The notes below the pieces were generated by a model. It was given only the letters and a program-made list of their open reading frames with translations, ran no database searches and was not told the DNA's origin. Position numbers and translations under genes: made by a program. Positions 1 to 8,069 of a stretch of DNA of 60,044 nt are shown here, in pieces. Position 1 is the first letter of the stretch; each line of letters opens with the position of its first letter. Source of the stretch: Planctomycetota bacterium. GTDB lineage: Bacteria; Planctomycetota; UBA1135; UBA2386. The stretch is taken from NCBI GenBank assembly GCA_020849665.1, contig JADLFX010000099.1, forward strand, positions 1-60,044, written 5' to 3'.

Positions 1-2
1 GG

Positions 3-125
3 AACAACCGCGGCGTGTGCCTGCACCGCCTGGGACGCGTCGCCGAGGCGCGTGGCTGCTTCGAGCGCGCCCTGGTGCTCGACCCGACCAACGAAGACGC
101 CCGCGCCAACCTGCTGGGCAAGTGA
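3..125 (+). CDS. TPR-repeat protein, C-terminal fragment
   Basis: Only the last 40 codons are present; the gene begins before the window. The reading frame gives a classic tetratricopeptide helix pair: N-R-G-V-C-L-H-R-L-G-R-V-A-E-A, then F-E-R-A-L-V-L-D-P-T-N, ending in NLLGK and TGA. The A-x-x-x-F-E-R-A-L-x-L-D-P spacing is the TPR consensus, so this is a protein-protein interaction scaffold of unknown partner. A strong hairpin (135-162) follows the stop, so the gene probably ends its transcription unit. Function beyond TPR cannot be judged from this fragment. Confidence 0.75.
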   Translation, partial: NNRGVCLHRLGRVAEARGCFERALVLDPTNEDARANLLGK

Positions 126-134
126 GGCCGCGCG

Positions 135-162
135 GCGCCGGCCCGGTTGCCGGGGCCGGCGC
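135..162 (+). terminator. Hairpin terminator after TPR gene
   Basis: A perfect 10-bp stem (135-144 with 153-162, arm GCGCCGGCCC) and an 8-nt loop start 10 nt after the TGA at 123-125. There is no T-run, as is usual for very GC-rich genomes, so intrinsic termination is an inference. Confidence 0.45.
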
Positions 163-246
163 GCGCCAGCCTGAGTCGACCGCGCGGGTGGGCCGGGGTC
201 CGCGGGATTCCGCGTGCGCACCGCACCGCCCCGGCATTCCGGCGGC

Positions 247-3200
247 ATGCGCTTCGCCCCGTTCCTCGTCGGCCTGCTCGGAGCACCGGGTCTGGCCGTC
301 TCCGCCCAGAGCCTGATCAAGGACTTCCAGACCACGCCGGGTACCAACCCGGGCTCGACGCCTTCGCACTTCGTCGCGCTCGGACCGGTGGCGGTGTTCG
401 TGGCGAGCGATGCCCTCAACGGCACCGAACTCTGGCGCACCGACGGCACGCTGGCGGGCACGACGCTGCTGAAGGACCTCCGCCCAGGCGTCGCCGGATC
501 GGATCCGGCGCAGCTCGTGCGCGTGGGCGGCGAGATCCTGTTCGTGTGCGACGACGGCAACGTCGGCCGGGAGCTGTGGAAGACCGACGGCACGGCCGCC
601 GGCACGGTGCTGGTCCGCGATCTGCGGCCGGGCGCCGACTCGTCGCTCCCCGACGAGCTGACCGCGATCGGCGCCGCGCTCTGGTTCCGCGCCGACGACG
701 GCTCGGCAGGGGTCGAGCTGTGGAGGAGCGACGGCACGGCGCTCGGCACGGTCCTGGTGAAGGACCTGAGTCCCGGCGCCTCGAGCGGCAACCCCGGCGC
801 GTTCGCGGCGCTCGGCGGCGACGTGTTCTTCGCGGCCACCGATGCGCTGAACGGGACCGAGTTGTGGAAGAGCGACGGCACCGCCGCCGGCACCGGGCTG
901 GTCCGCGACATCCAGCCGGGCGGCCTGTCCTCCACGCCTGCCAACCTCGTGCCGCTGGGCGGCGCGGTGCTCTTCCGCGCCGCGGGCAACGCCGCGAACT
1001 TCGAGCTGTGGCGCAGCGACGGCACGGCGGCCGGCACCACCCTCGTGCGCGAGATCCATCCGAGCGGCTCCGCCAATCCGCTCCACCTCGCCCTGCTCGG
1101 CGCGCAGGTGCTCTTCGCCGCCACCGACGGCGTGACCGGCACGGAGCTGTGGCGCAGCGACGGCACGGCGGCCGGCACGCAGCCGGTGCTCGACATCCAC
1201 GCGGGCGGCGCGAGCTCGTCGCCGGCCTCGTTCACGCTGGCCGGCGGCCGGCTCTTCTTCACCGCGACCACGGCGGCGGCCGGACGCGAGCTCTGGGTCA
1301 CCGACGGCACGGCGGCCGGCACGGGCCTGGTCCTCGACATCTACGCGGGCACGAGCTCCGCCAATCCGACGGGTCTGGTGGACGTCGCGGGCACGCTGCA
1401 CTTCGTCGCCACGACGGCGGCCCAGGGCCAGGAGCCCTGGCGCAGCGACGGCACCGCCGCCGGCACCTGGCTGCTGAAGGACGTGCGGCCAGGACTCCTC
1501 GCGAGCGGCGCCACTGCGCTGGCCGCGTTCGGCACCTCGCTCCTCTTCGGTGCGAACGACGGCGTGGTCGGCGCCGAGCCCTGGATCAGCGACGGCACCT
1601 CCAACGGCACGCTCCTGCTGAAGGAGATCCATCTCGCCTACACCAACGGGGCGCCGCGCTTCTTCACCAGCGCGGCCGGCACGACGATGTTCGCCGCCAC
1701 CACCGGCACCCTGGGCGAGGAGCTGTGGAAGAGCGACGGAACCAGCGCGGGCACCGTGCTGGTGCGCGACATCCGGGCCGGAGCCGGCTCATTCCCGAGC
1801 GGCCTGGTCGAGCGGAACGGCGAGCTGCTCTTCGCCGCCAACAACGGCGGGCAGGGCGAGGAGCTGTGGCGCAGCGATGGGACCGGCGCGGGGACCACCC
1901 TGGTCCTGGACATCCTGCCCGGCATCAACGGCAGCCAGCCGCGCGGGCTCACCGCGTCCGGCGGGCGCGTGTTCTTCAGCGCGATCGACGGCGGCGGGCG
2001 CGAGCCGTGGGTGAGCGACGGCACGGCGGCCGGGACCACGCGGCTCGGGGATCTGCGGGCCGGCTCGGCGGGATCGAATCCCGAGGCCTTCACCCCCGTG
2101 GGGAGCTGGATCTACTTCACCGCCGACGACGGGGTGTCCGGCCGCGAGCTGTGGCGTACGGACGGCACGGCCGCGGGGACGGGCCGCGTCCACGACATCC
2201 ACCCCAACGCGGGCTCTGCGCAGCCGGCGGGCCTGACCGCCCTGGGCGGGCTCGTGTACTTCGCGGCGACCACGCCCACCGAGGGCACGGAGCTGTGGCG
2301 AAGCGACGGCACGGCGGCCGGGACGGTGCTGGTGAAGGATCTCCGCGCCGGCCCGCTCGGGTCGATGCCGCGCGCGCTGGCGCAACTGAACGGGACGCTG
2401 CTCTTCGTCGCGGACGACGGCGCCAGCGGGGCGGAACTGTGGCGGAGCGACGGCACCGCCGCCGGCACCGTGCTGCTGAAGGACCTCGTGCCCGGGCCGA
2501 TCGGCGCACAGGTCGCCCAGATCCTGGTCGCGGCCGGGACCGCGTTCCTGCGCTGCAGCGACGGCAACCACGGATCCGAGCTGTGGAAGAGCGACGGCAC
2601 CGCCGCGGGCACCGTTCTCGTGCTCGACCTCAACCCGGGCGGCGCGAGCGCCCTGGTCGAGGAACCGCTCGTGCAGGCGGGCTCGAGCGCGCGCGTGGTG
2701 TTCGCCGCCACCGACGGCGTGGCCGGCGTGGAGCCGTGGATCAGCGATGGCACCGCCGCGGGCACCTTCCGCCTCGCCGACCTGAACCCCGGCCCCGCGC
2801 ACAGCAACCCATCGGCCTTCGCCCTGGGCGGCAACCACGTGTTCTTCCAGGCCAACGACGGCTTCGTGGGCGCCGAGCTCTGGGCGGTGAGCCTGCAGAC
2901 CCTGGGCGTCACGCTGGTGCGGCCGTTCGGCAACGGGTGCCCGGGCGCGAACGGCGTGCCGCGCATCGCCGCCGACGGCCCGCCGGCGATCGGCAACCCG
3001 GCCTTCGCCATCACGCTGGACCGCGCGCGCGCCGCCACGCCGACCGCCCTCTTCCTCGACGTCGCGGCCAGCAACCTCCCCGCCGGCGGCGGCTGCACGA
3101 TCTACGCGCTGCCGCTGGTCACCCTGGGCCTCGCGACCACGCCCGCCGGCGCTGCGCGCCTGCCGGTGCCGGTGCCGAACGATCCCGCCCTGCGCGGCAC

Positions 3201-3297
3201 GCGGCTCTTCTGGCAGTGGATCGTGGTGGATCCGGCGGGCGCCTACCTGGGCGTCGCCTGCACGAGCGACGCGCTGGAGACGCTGGTCGGGTACTGA
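247..3297 (+). CDS. Secreted ELWxxDGT-repeat protein
   Basis: 1016-residue exported protein. The ATG at 247 is preferred to one at 214 because it places a clean signal peptide at the N-terminus (MRFAPFLVGLLGAPGLAVSA, cleavage near AQS). Seventeen repeats of about 50 residues follow, each carrying [ER]-L/P-W-x-[ST]-D-G-T-x-x-G-T, with an eighteenth degenerate copy (AELWAV). ELWxxDGT repeats are known from bacterial cell-surface proteins and are thought to build beta-propeller-like structures. The last ~125 residues form a separate beta-rich module (GNGCPG.., GNPAF.., LPVPVPNDPALRG) that recurs in other secreted proteins of this window. It probably acts at the cell surface or in the matrix. Role unknown. 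No enzymatic motif is visible. Confidence 0.85.
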   Translation: MRFAPFLVGLLGAPGLAVSAQSLIKDFQTTPGTNPGSTPSHFVALGPVAVFVASDALNGTELWRTDGTLAGTTLLKDLRPGVAGSDPAQLVRVGGEILFVCDDGNVGRELWKTDGTAAGTVLVRDLRPGADSSLPDELTAIGAALWFRADDGSAGVELWRSDGTALGTVLVKDLSPGASSGNPGAFAALGGDVFFAATDALNGTELWKSDGTAAGTGLVRDIQPGGLSSTPANLVPLGGAVLFRAAGNAANFELWRSDGTAAGTTLVREIHPSGSANPLHLALLGAQVLFAATDGVTGTELWRSDGTAAGTQPVLDIHAGGASSSPASFTLAGGRLFFTATTAAAGRELWVTDGTAAGTGLVLDIYAGTSSANPTGLVDVAGTLHFVATTAAQGQEPWRSDGTAAGTWLLKDVRPGLLASGATALAAFGTSLLFGANDGVVGAEPWISDGTSNGTLLLKEIHLAYTNGAPRFFTSAAGTTMFAATTGTLGEELWKSDGTSAGTVLVRDIRAGAGSFPSGLVERNGELLFAANNGGQGEELWRSDGTGAGTTLVLDILPGINGSQPRGLTASGGRVFFSAIDGGGREPWVSDGTAAGTTRLGDLRAGSAGSNPEAFTPVGSWIYFTADDGVSGRELWRTDGTAAGTGRVHDIHPNAGSAQPAGLTALGGLVYFAATTPTEGTELWRSDGTAAGTVLVKDLRAGPLGSMPRALAQLNGTLLFVADDGASGAELWRSDGTAAGTVLLKDLVPGPIGAQVAQILVAAGTAFLRCSDGNHGSELWKSDGTAAGTVLVLDLNPGGASALVEEPLVQAGSSARVVFAATDGVAGVEPWISDGTAAGTFRLADLNPGPAHSNPSAFALGGNHVFFQANDGFVGAELWAVSLQTLGVTLVRPFGNGCPGANGVPRIAADGPPAIGNPAFAITLDRARAATPTALFLDVAASNLPAGGGCTIYALPLVTLGLATTPAGAARLPVPVPNDPALRGTRLFWQWIVVDPAGAYLGVACTSDALETLVGY
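421..2886 (+). repeat. 17 (+1 degenerate) ELWxxDGT coding repeats
   Basis: In-frame tandem repeat array of about 150 bp per unit inside the gene at 247-3297. The core encodes E-L-W-[RK]-[ST]-D-G-T-A-A-G-T. Units 8, 9, 12 and 17 have Pro for Leu (EPW). The last unit at about 2872 keeps only AELW. Nucleotide conservation is limited to the core, which fits protein-level selection rather than a DNA repeat element. Confidence 0.85.
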
Positions 3298-3391
3298 GAT
3301 CCAGGTGCGGACGCGCGGCCGCGGCAGACCCACGACCCGAACCACTGCCGGAGGATGGCCTCCAGCCCGCCGCAAGGCATGATCCCGAGTC

Positions 3392-5827
3392 ATGCGGAAC
3401 CACCTGAGCGGCAACCCGGTCATCGCCGGGCTGTTGAACCCGCCCATCCTCCACCCGGCCCGGAACGCCCGCCTCTGCTGGCTCATCCTCCCCCTCCTCA
3501 TCGCATGCCACGCGCCGCAGTCCGGCGGCACAGGCTCGGCTGGGCACGGCAGCGGCGGGCTGGACCGCACCGTGCTGCCGATCCACGAGCCGGTGCCGGA
3601 GGCCATCACCGAGTTGGATGCCCGACTCGCCAAGGCCCCGCCTCGATTCCGGGTGCAGGCGCCGCGCGCCGCGCCGAACGTCGTGATCGTGCTGATCGAC
3701 GACATCGGGTTCGGGCACAGCAGCGCCTTTGGCGGCCCGTGTCGGATGCCCACGCTCGATCGGCTCGCCGCCGGCGGCCTCCGCTACAACCGTTTCCACA
3801 CCACCGCGCTCTGCAGCCCGACACGAGTTGCCCTGCTCACCGGCCACAACCACCACGCCAACAACGCCGGCGCCATCATGGAGCTGGCCACGGCGTTCCC
3901 GGGCAACACCGGCATCCGACCCAACCGCATCACGCCACTGGCGGAGATCCTGCGCCAGAACGGCTACAGCACCGCGGCCTTCGGCAAGTACCACGAGACG
4001 CCGCCCTGGGAGGTGTCGGTGTCCGGTCCCTACGACCGCTGGCCGACGGGCTCGGGTTTCGACAAGTTCTATGGCTTCATCGGCGGCGAAACCAATCAGT
4101 GGGCCCCAGCGATCTACGACGGCGTGACCCGGATCGAGCACAAGCGTTCGCCCGACTACCACTTCACCACGGACATGACCGACCAGGCCATCGCCTGGGT
4201 GAGTGCGCAGCAGGCACTGACTCCGGACCGCCCCTTCTACCTGTACTTCGCGCCCGGTGCGACGCATGCCCCGCACCACGTACCCAAGGAGTGGATTGCC
4301 AGGTACAGGGGACGCTTCGCCGATGGTTGGGACAAGCTGCGCGAGCAGACCTTCGCGCGGCAGAAGCAGCTGGGAGTGATCCCGGCCGACGCCAGGCTGA
4401 CGCCGCGGCCCAGGGAGATCCCTGCCTGGGACGGAATGAATGCCGGACAGCGGCGCCTCTTCGAGCGGCAGATGGAGGCCTTCGCCGGCTTCGCCGAGCA
4501 CACCGACCATGAGGTCGGGCGCCTCGTGGCGCACCTCGAGTCGATGGGCGAACTCGACAACACCCTGTTCTGGTACATCGTGGGCGACAACGGCGCGAGC
4601 GCCGAAGGCGGGCCCGAGGGGACATACAACGAGATCATGGCCCTCAACGGCGTGGTCGGCCGCGCCGACGAGATGATGTCGCACATCGACTCCTGGGGCG
4701 GACCGACCACCTACCCGCATTTCGCCATCGGCTGGGCATGGGCGGGCAACACACCGTTCCAGTGGACCAAGCAGGTGGCCAGCCACTTCGGTGGCACGCG
4801 GAACGGCATGGTGCTGCACTGGCCGAATGGCATCCGCGCCAGGGGCGAGATCCGCTCCCAGTTCCACCACGTCGTGGACGTCGCGCCGACCGTGCTGGAG
4901 GCCGCGCAGCTGCCCGAGCCCAGGCTGGTCAACGGCGTGGTGCAGCGGCCGATGGACGGCGTGTCCATGCTCTACACCGTCGCCGACGCCAAGGCCGCGG
5001 GGCGCAGGACGACGCAGTACTTCGAGATGTTCGGCAATCGCGGCGTCTACCACGACGGCTGGGTGGCATGCACGCGCCACTCGGTCCCCTGGCTGATGGG
5101 GCACAAGCTCCCGGATCTCAAGGACGACGTCTGGGAGCTCTACCACGTCGATTCGGACTTCAGCCAGGCGGACGACCTGGCGGCCTCCGAACCCGGCAAG
5201 CTCGCCGAGCTGCAGGCGCTCTTCCTGCGTGAGGCGGTGCGCAACCACGTCCTGCCGCTCGACGACCGGCGCGCCGAACGCTTCAGCGCCGCCATCGCGG
5301 GCCGCCCCGACCTTCTGGACGGGCGCAAGTCGCTGACCGTCTATCCCGGAATGGTGGGCATGTCCGAGAACGCCTTCATCGACGTGAAGGGCGTGCACCA
5401 CACCGTCACGGCTGAAGTGGAGCTGCAAGATGGTGCGACCGAGGGCGTCATCCTCGCGCAGGCCGGCTACTTCGGCGGCTGGGCGCTCTACATGCGGCAA
5501 GGCAGGGTGCGCCACGAGTACAACTGGTTCGCACTGGAACGCACCCGCATCGGCGGCGAGGAGGCACTCGCCCCCGGCAAGCACACGATCGTGTACGAGT
5601 TCGTACCCGACGCAGCGCAGCCGGGAACCGGCGGCAGGTCGATCCTCCGGGTGGACGGCAAGGTCGTGGCGGAGGGCCGCATCCCGAAGACCCAACCCTT
5701 CATGTTCTCCGGAGACGAGGGGGCGGACGTCGGCCGAGACGGCGAGACCGAGGTGTCGACGGACTATCCGGAGGGCAGCAACGCGTTCACTGGCCGGATC
5801 GTGAAGGTGAAGGTCGAGAGGAAGTAG
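3392..5827 (+). CDS. Arylsulfatase, lipoprotein-type
   Basis: 811-residue sulfatase. Metal-binding Asp103-Asp104 lie in VIVLIDDIGFG, and the sulfatase signature C-S-P-T-R begins at Cys141, the residue converted to formylglycine by a maturase. A later GDNGAS motif supplies further metal ligands. The N-terminus carries a hydrophobic stretch ending LPLLIAC (Cys39), a likely lipobox, so the enzyme is predicted to be membrane-anchored in the periplasm or at the surface. The C-terminal 150 residues look like a beta-sandwich. Substrate unknown; planctomycetes use such enzymes on sulfated polysaccharides. No good ribosome site precedes the ATG; a CATGAT box ends 8 nt upstream. By eye the codon usage is less GC-rich at third positions than its neighbours, which could mean transfer. 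A maturase gene is not in the window. Confidence 0.92.
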   Translation: MRNHLSGNPVIAGLLNPPILHPARNARLCWLILPLLIACHAPQSGGTGSAGHGSGGLDRTVLPIHEPVPEAITELDARLAKAPPRFRVQAPRAAPNVVIVLIDDIGFGHSSAFGGPCRMPTLDRLAAGGLRYNRFHTTALCSPTRVALLTGHNHHANNAGAIMELATAFPGNTGIRPNRITPLAEILRQNGYSTAAFGKYHETPPWEVSVSGPYDRWPTGSGFDKFYGFIGGETNQWAPAIYDGVTRIEHKRSPDYHFTTDMTDQAIAWVSAQQALTPDRPFYLYFAPGATHAPHHVPKEWIARYRGRFADGWDKLREQTFARQKQLGVIPADARLTPRPREIPAWDGMNAGQRRLFERQMEAFAGFAEHTDHEVGRLVAHLESMGELDNTLFWYIVGDNGASAEGGPEGTYNEIMALNGVVGRADEMMSHIDSWGGPTTYPHFAIGWAWAGNTPFQWTKQVASHFGGTRNGMVLHWPNGIRARGEIRSQFHHVVDVAPTVLEAAQLPEPRLVNGVVQRPMDGVSMLYTVADAKAAGRRTTQYFEMFGNRGVYHDGWVACTRHSVPWLMGHKLPDLKDDVWELYHVDSDFSQADDLAASEPGKLAELQALFLREAVRNHVLPLDDRRAERFSAAIAGRPDLLDGRKSLTVYPGMVGMSENAFIDVKGVHHTVTAEVELQDGATEGVILAQAGYFGGWALYMRQGRVRHEYNWFALERTRIGGEEALAPGKHTIVYEFVPDAAQPGTGGRSILRVDGKVVAEGRIPKTQPFMFSGDEGADVGRDGETEVSTDYPEGSNAFTGRIVKVKVERK

Positions 5828-5836
5828 GACGCCAGG

Positions 5837-5854
5837 ACCGGTCTCGGCACCGGT
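5837..5854 (+). terminator. Weak hairpin after sulfatase gene
   Basis: Two copies of the self-complementary ACCGGT (5837-5842 and 5849-5854) separated by 6 nt can form a 6-bp stem, extendable by G:T pairs. It begins 9 nt after the TAG stop. No T-run. Confidence 0.3.
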
Positions 5855-6030
5855 TCGGAACGACCCGCCGCGCCGGGACGCGTGGTGCCCACGGCGGTCG
5901 GGAAGTGGGGAGGGCGCCGGCGCCTTCTCCCGTGGCGCCCGCGCGCGCAGTGCGCCGCACGCCAGGCCGCGCGCGTTCGTGAGCCGCATCCGAGGTGGCC
6001 GTGCCCGCGAGGCGGGCGCTGCCGGCGGGG

Positions 6031-7320
6031 TCAGGGAACGATGGTGAACGGCGCCGCCGTCGTGAACGCGAACGCCGGGCCGCCCGCCCCCGCCGGCGCG
6101 CCGAGCACGGCCTGGGCGGAGAGCTGCAGGCCGACGAGCGACGGGAGCGCGGGTACGGCCAGGACCACGCGCGCGACCGGCGGCGAGGCCAGGTTGCCCG
6201 CGGCCACTCCGAGGAGCAGCGGCGAGCCGTCATCGAGGTAGAGCGGGTTCTCGATGCCGGGCACGCGGCCGTGGCCGGTGGGCCCGAGGAAGAGCCAGAA
6301 CGGGCGGGCGAAGAACGAGGCGAGGTCGAGGGCGCAGGACGTGCCGATCGCGCAGCGATCCGCCGCCTCGACCGTGCCGGCCGCCTCGAACAGGCATGCG
6401 GGCACGAAGCGTTCGATCCCCGGCGCGATGCGTCCGCGGTCGTGGCGCACGGCCAGGATGCCCCCCGGGAACGGGCCGCCACCAGCGACGAACGCGCCGG
6501 GGTTGACGCCGCACGAGAGCACGTCGGGTCCCCCCGCGCCCAGGTGGTGCAGCGCGTTGCCGCCGGATTCGCCACCGGCGCCGCCGGCGATCCGGGTGGG
6601 CGCCCCGTCCACGCGCACCGTGCCGGAGCCGAGGATGCGCACCCCGTCGCCACCATACCGGCCGGTGGCCGGGGCGAGGCTGTTGTCGTAGCCCACCAGG
6701 GTGCAGCGCGTGAGGCGCACCGCGCTCGCCTCGACCAGCAGCGCGGCGATGCCGTGATCGACGCCGCTGCCCACCGGCACGCCGGGGTAGGTCTGACCCT
6801 GGCGCGGCGCCGCGGGCGCGACGGACACGTCGCTGAGCGCAGCCGCGGCACAGGCGCGGATCTCGACCACCGCACGCAACGCCGCCGCGGGGAGATCGGC
6901 CACGGGCTCCAACCGGATCGCGCGGAGGCGCACGGCACCCGCGCACTGCTCCAGGGCGAGCGCCGGTGCTGCGCCCGTTCCGACGCGGACGAAGCAGCCC
7001 TGCACGGTGACCGGCTGTCCGGCGGCGAGGTTGCGGACCCGGATCGCGGGGGCACCTTGCTGCAGGAGCACCTCGAACGGGGTGCCGGGCTGGTCCGCGA
7101 GGATCGCGACCGACTTGCCGTCGACGGCGAAGGCCGGGTAGGTGCCGGCGTCGACCAGGATCAGGTCGCCATGGGCGGCCGCGTCGATCGCGGGTTGGAT
7201 CGTGGCGAACGCCCGCCCGGGGCCGACGCGCAGGACGGCGCCCGGGAGCGGCACGGGGCGCGGCGGCGGCGCCAGCAGCGCGGCGAGGGCGAGCAGGGTG
7301 GCGGTCGCTGGAGAGGGCAT
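6031..7320 (-). CDS. Secreted parallel beta-helix (pectate-lyase-fold) protein
   Basis: 429 residues. Signal peptide MPSPATATLLALAALLAPPP, then a right-handed beta-helix start typical of 'periplasmic copper-binding/NosD-like' folds: FATIQPAIDAAAHGDLILVDAGTYP. Repeating strands of the AIRVRNL / VTVQGC / VRLTRCTLVGYDNS type fill the middle. The last ~100 residues are a beta-rich tail similar in style to the other secreted proteins here (PVARVVLAVPALPSLVGLQLSAQAVL). The ATG at 7320 is chosen because the upstream extension of this frame lacks protein-like composition and runs into the divergent gene. No catalytic residues can be assigned, so a structural or adhesive role is as likely as carbohydrate cleavage. 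Confidence 0.75.
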   Translation of the reverse strand: MPSPATATLLALAALLAPPPRPVPLPGAVLRVGPGRAFATIQPAIDAAAHGDLILVDAGTYPAFAVDGKSVAILADQPGTPFEVLLQQGAPAIRVRNLAAGQPVTVQGCFVRVGTGAAPALALEQCAGAVRLRAIRLEPVADLPAAALRAVVEIRACAAAALSDVSVAPAAPRQGQTYPGVPVGSGVDHGIAALLVEASAVRLTRCTLVGYDNSLAPATGRYGGDGVRILGSGTVRVDGAPTRIAGGAGGESGGNALHHLGAGGPDVLSCGVNPGAFVAGGGPFPGGILAVRHDRGRIAPGIERFVPACLFEAAGTVEAADRCAIGTSCALDLASFFARPFWLFLGPTGHGRVPGIENPLYLDDGSPLLLGVAAGNLASPPVARVVLAVPALPSLVGLQLSAQAVLGAPAGAGGPAFAFTTAAPFTIVP

Positions 7321-7433
7321 CGGGCGCGGCGGCCGGGCAGGGATCGGGTCGTGCCCCGGATCTGCCGCAGGACGTCCGGGCACGATCGGTGCCGCCGCGC
7401 CGAGGGTCAACTCCCCTCGCCGGGCGCCGCGCG

Positions 7434-7439
7434 TAGAGT
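7434..7439 (+). promoter_or_regulatory. Putative -10 box (TAGAGT) of DUF1697 gene
   Basis: TAnnnT hexamer ending 8 nt before the GTG start at 7448, in sequence otherwise nearly pure G/C. No convincing -35 was found. The spacing would place transcription start at or next to the start codon. Confidence 0.35.
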
Positions 7440-7447
7440 GCCGCGCC

Positions 7448-8011
7448 GTGGCCAGGGCCTCCGCGAGCATCGAGCCGTACGTCGCCCTCCTGCGCGGCAT
7501 CAACGTCGGCGGCAGGAACCTCCTGCCCATGGCGGAGCTCGTGGAGCTCTTCGCGGCGGAGGGTTGTGCGCAGGTGCGCACGTACGTCCAGAGCGGCAAC
7601 GTGCTGTTCCGGGCGTCGCGGCCGCTGGCCGCACGGCTGCCCGGCCGCATCGCCGCAGCCGTGGCCGAGCGCAAGGGGTTCGCCGTCCCGGTGGTCTTGC
7701 GGACGGCGCGTGAGCTGCAGGCCGTGCTCGCGGGCAGCCCTTTCGTCGTGCGCGGCGCGGCAGCGGAGGCGCTGCACGTACTCTTCCTGGCCGGGCGTCC
7801 GGCGCCGGCAAGGGTTGCCACGCTGGATCAGGGGCGTTCGCCTCCCGACGAGTTCGCGGTGCGGGGACGCGAGGTCTACCTGTGCCTGCCGACGGGCGTC
7901 GCGCGTACGAAGCTGACCAACGCGTACTTCGACACGCGGCTCGGCACCACGAGCACGATGCGCAACTGGCAGACCGTGGCGAGGCTGGCGGAGCTCGCGC
8001 TGGAGTCGTGA
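7448..8011 (+). CDS. DUF1697 family protein
   Basis: 187 residues, the normal DUF1697 length. The family hallmark is near the start: YVALLRGINVGGRNLLPM, followed by TYVQSGNVLF and the C-terminal AYFDTRLGTTSTMRNWQTV. Biochemical function of the family is unknown; structures show a two-domain alpha/beta fold. The start is taken as GTG at 7448: it has no Shine-Dalgarno but a TAGAGT box sits 8 nt upstream (7434-7439), as expected for a leaderless or nearly leaderless transcript. It is divergent from the beta-helix gene and 58 nt upstream of the oxidoreductase gene, possibly co-transcribed with it. Confidence 0.85.
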   Translation: MARASASIEPYVALLRGINVGGRNLLPMAELVELFAAEGCAQVRTYVQSGNVLFRASRPLAARLPGRIAAAVAERKGFAVPVVLRTARELQAVLAGSPFVVRGAAAEALHVLFLAGRPAPARVATLDQGRSPPDEFAVRGREVYLCLPTGVARTKLTNAYFDTRLGTTSTMRNWQTVARLAELALES

Positions 8012-8069
8012 GGGCGAGCACCCATCCCGCGGGCGCGCACGGCGCGCCGCGCGCTCCCGGGAGGCCGCG

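Noticed and set aside
421..2886. CRISPR-like regular spacing
   Set aside because: The regularity is codon-level repetition of ELWxxDGT, not short repeats with unique spacers; no cas genes.
1789..3753. Long open frame on the minus strand (654 codons) opposite the ELWxxDGT gene
   Set aside because: Arg/Ala/Gly/Pro-rich shadow of a very GC-rich repeat gene; no conserved motif, and the plus-strand protein is clear.
3119..5989. 956-codon minus-strand frame opposite the sulfatase gene
   Set aside because: The plus strand encodes all sulfatase motifs; the opposite frame is a mirror product of codon bias.
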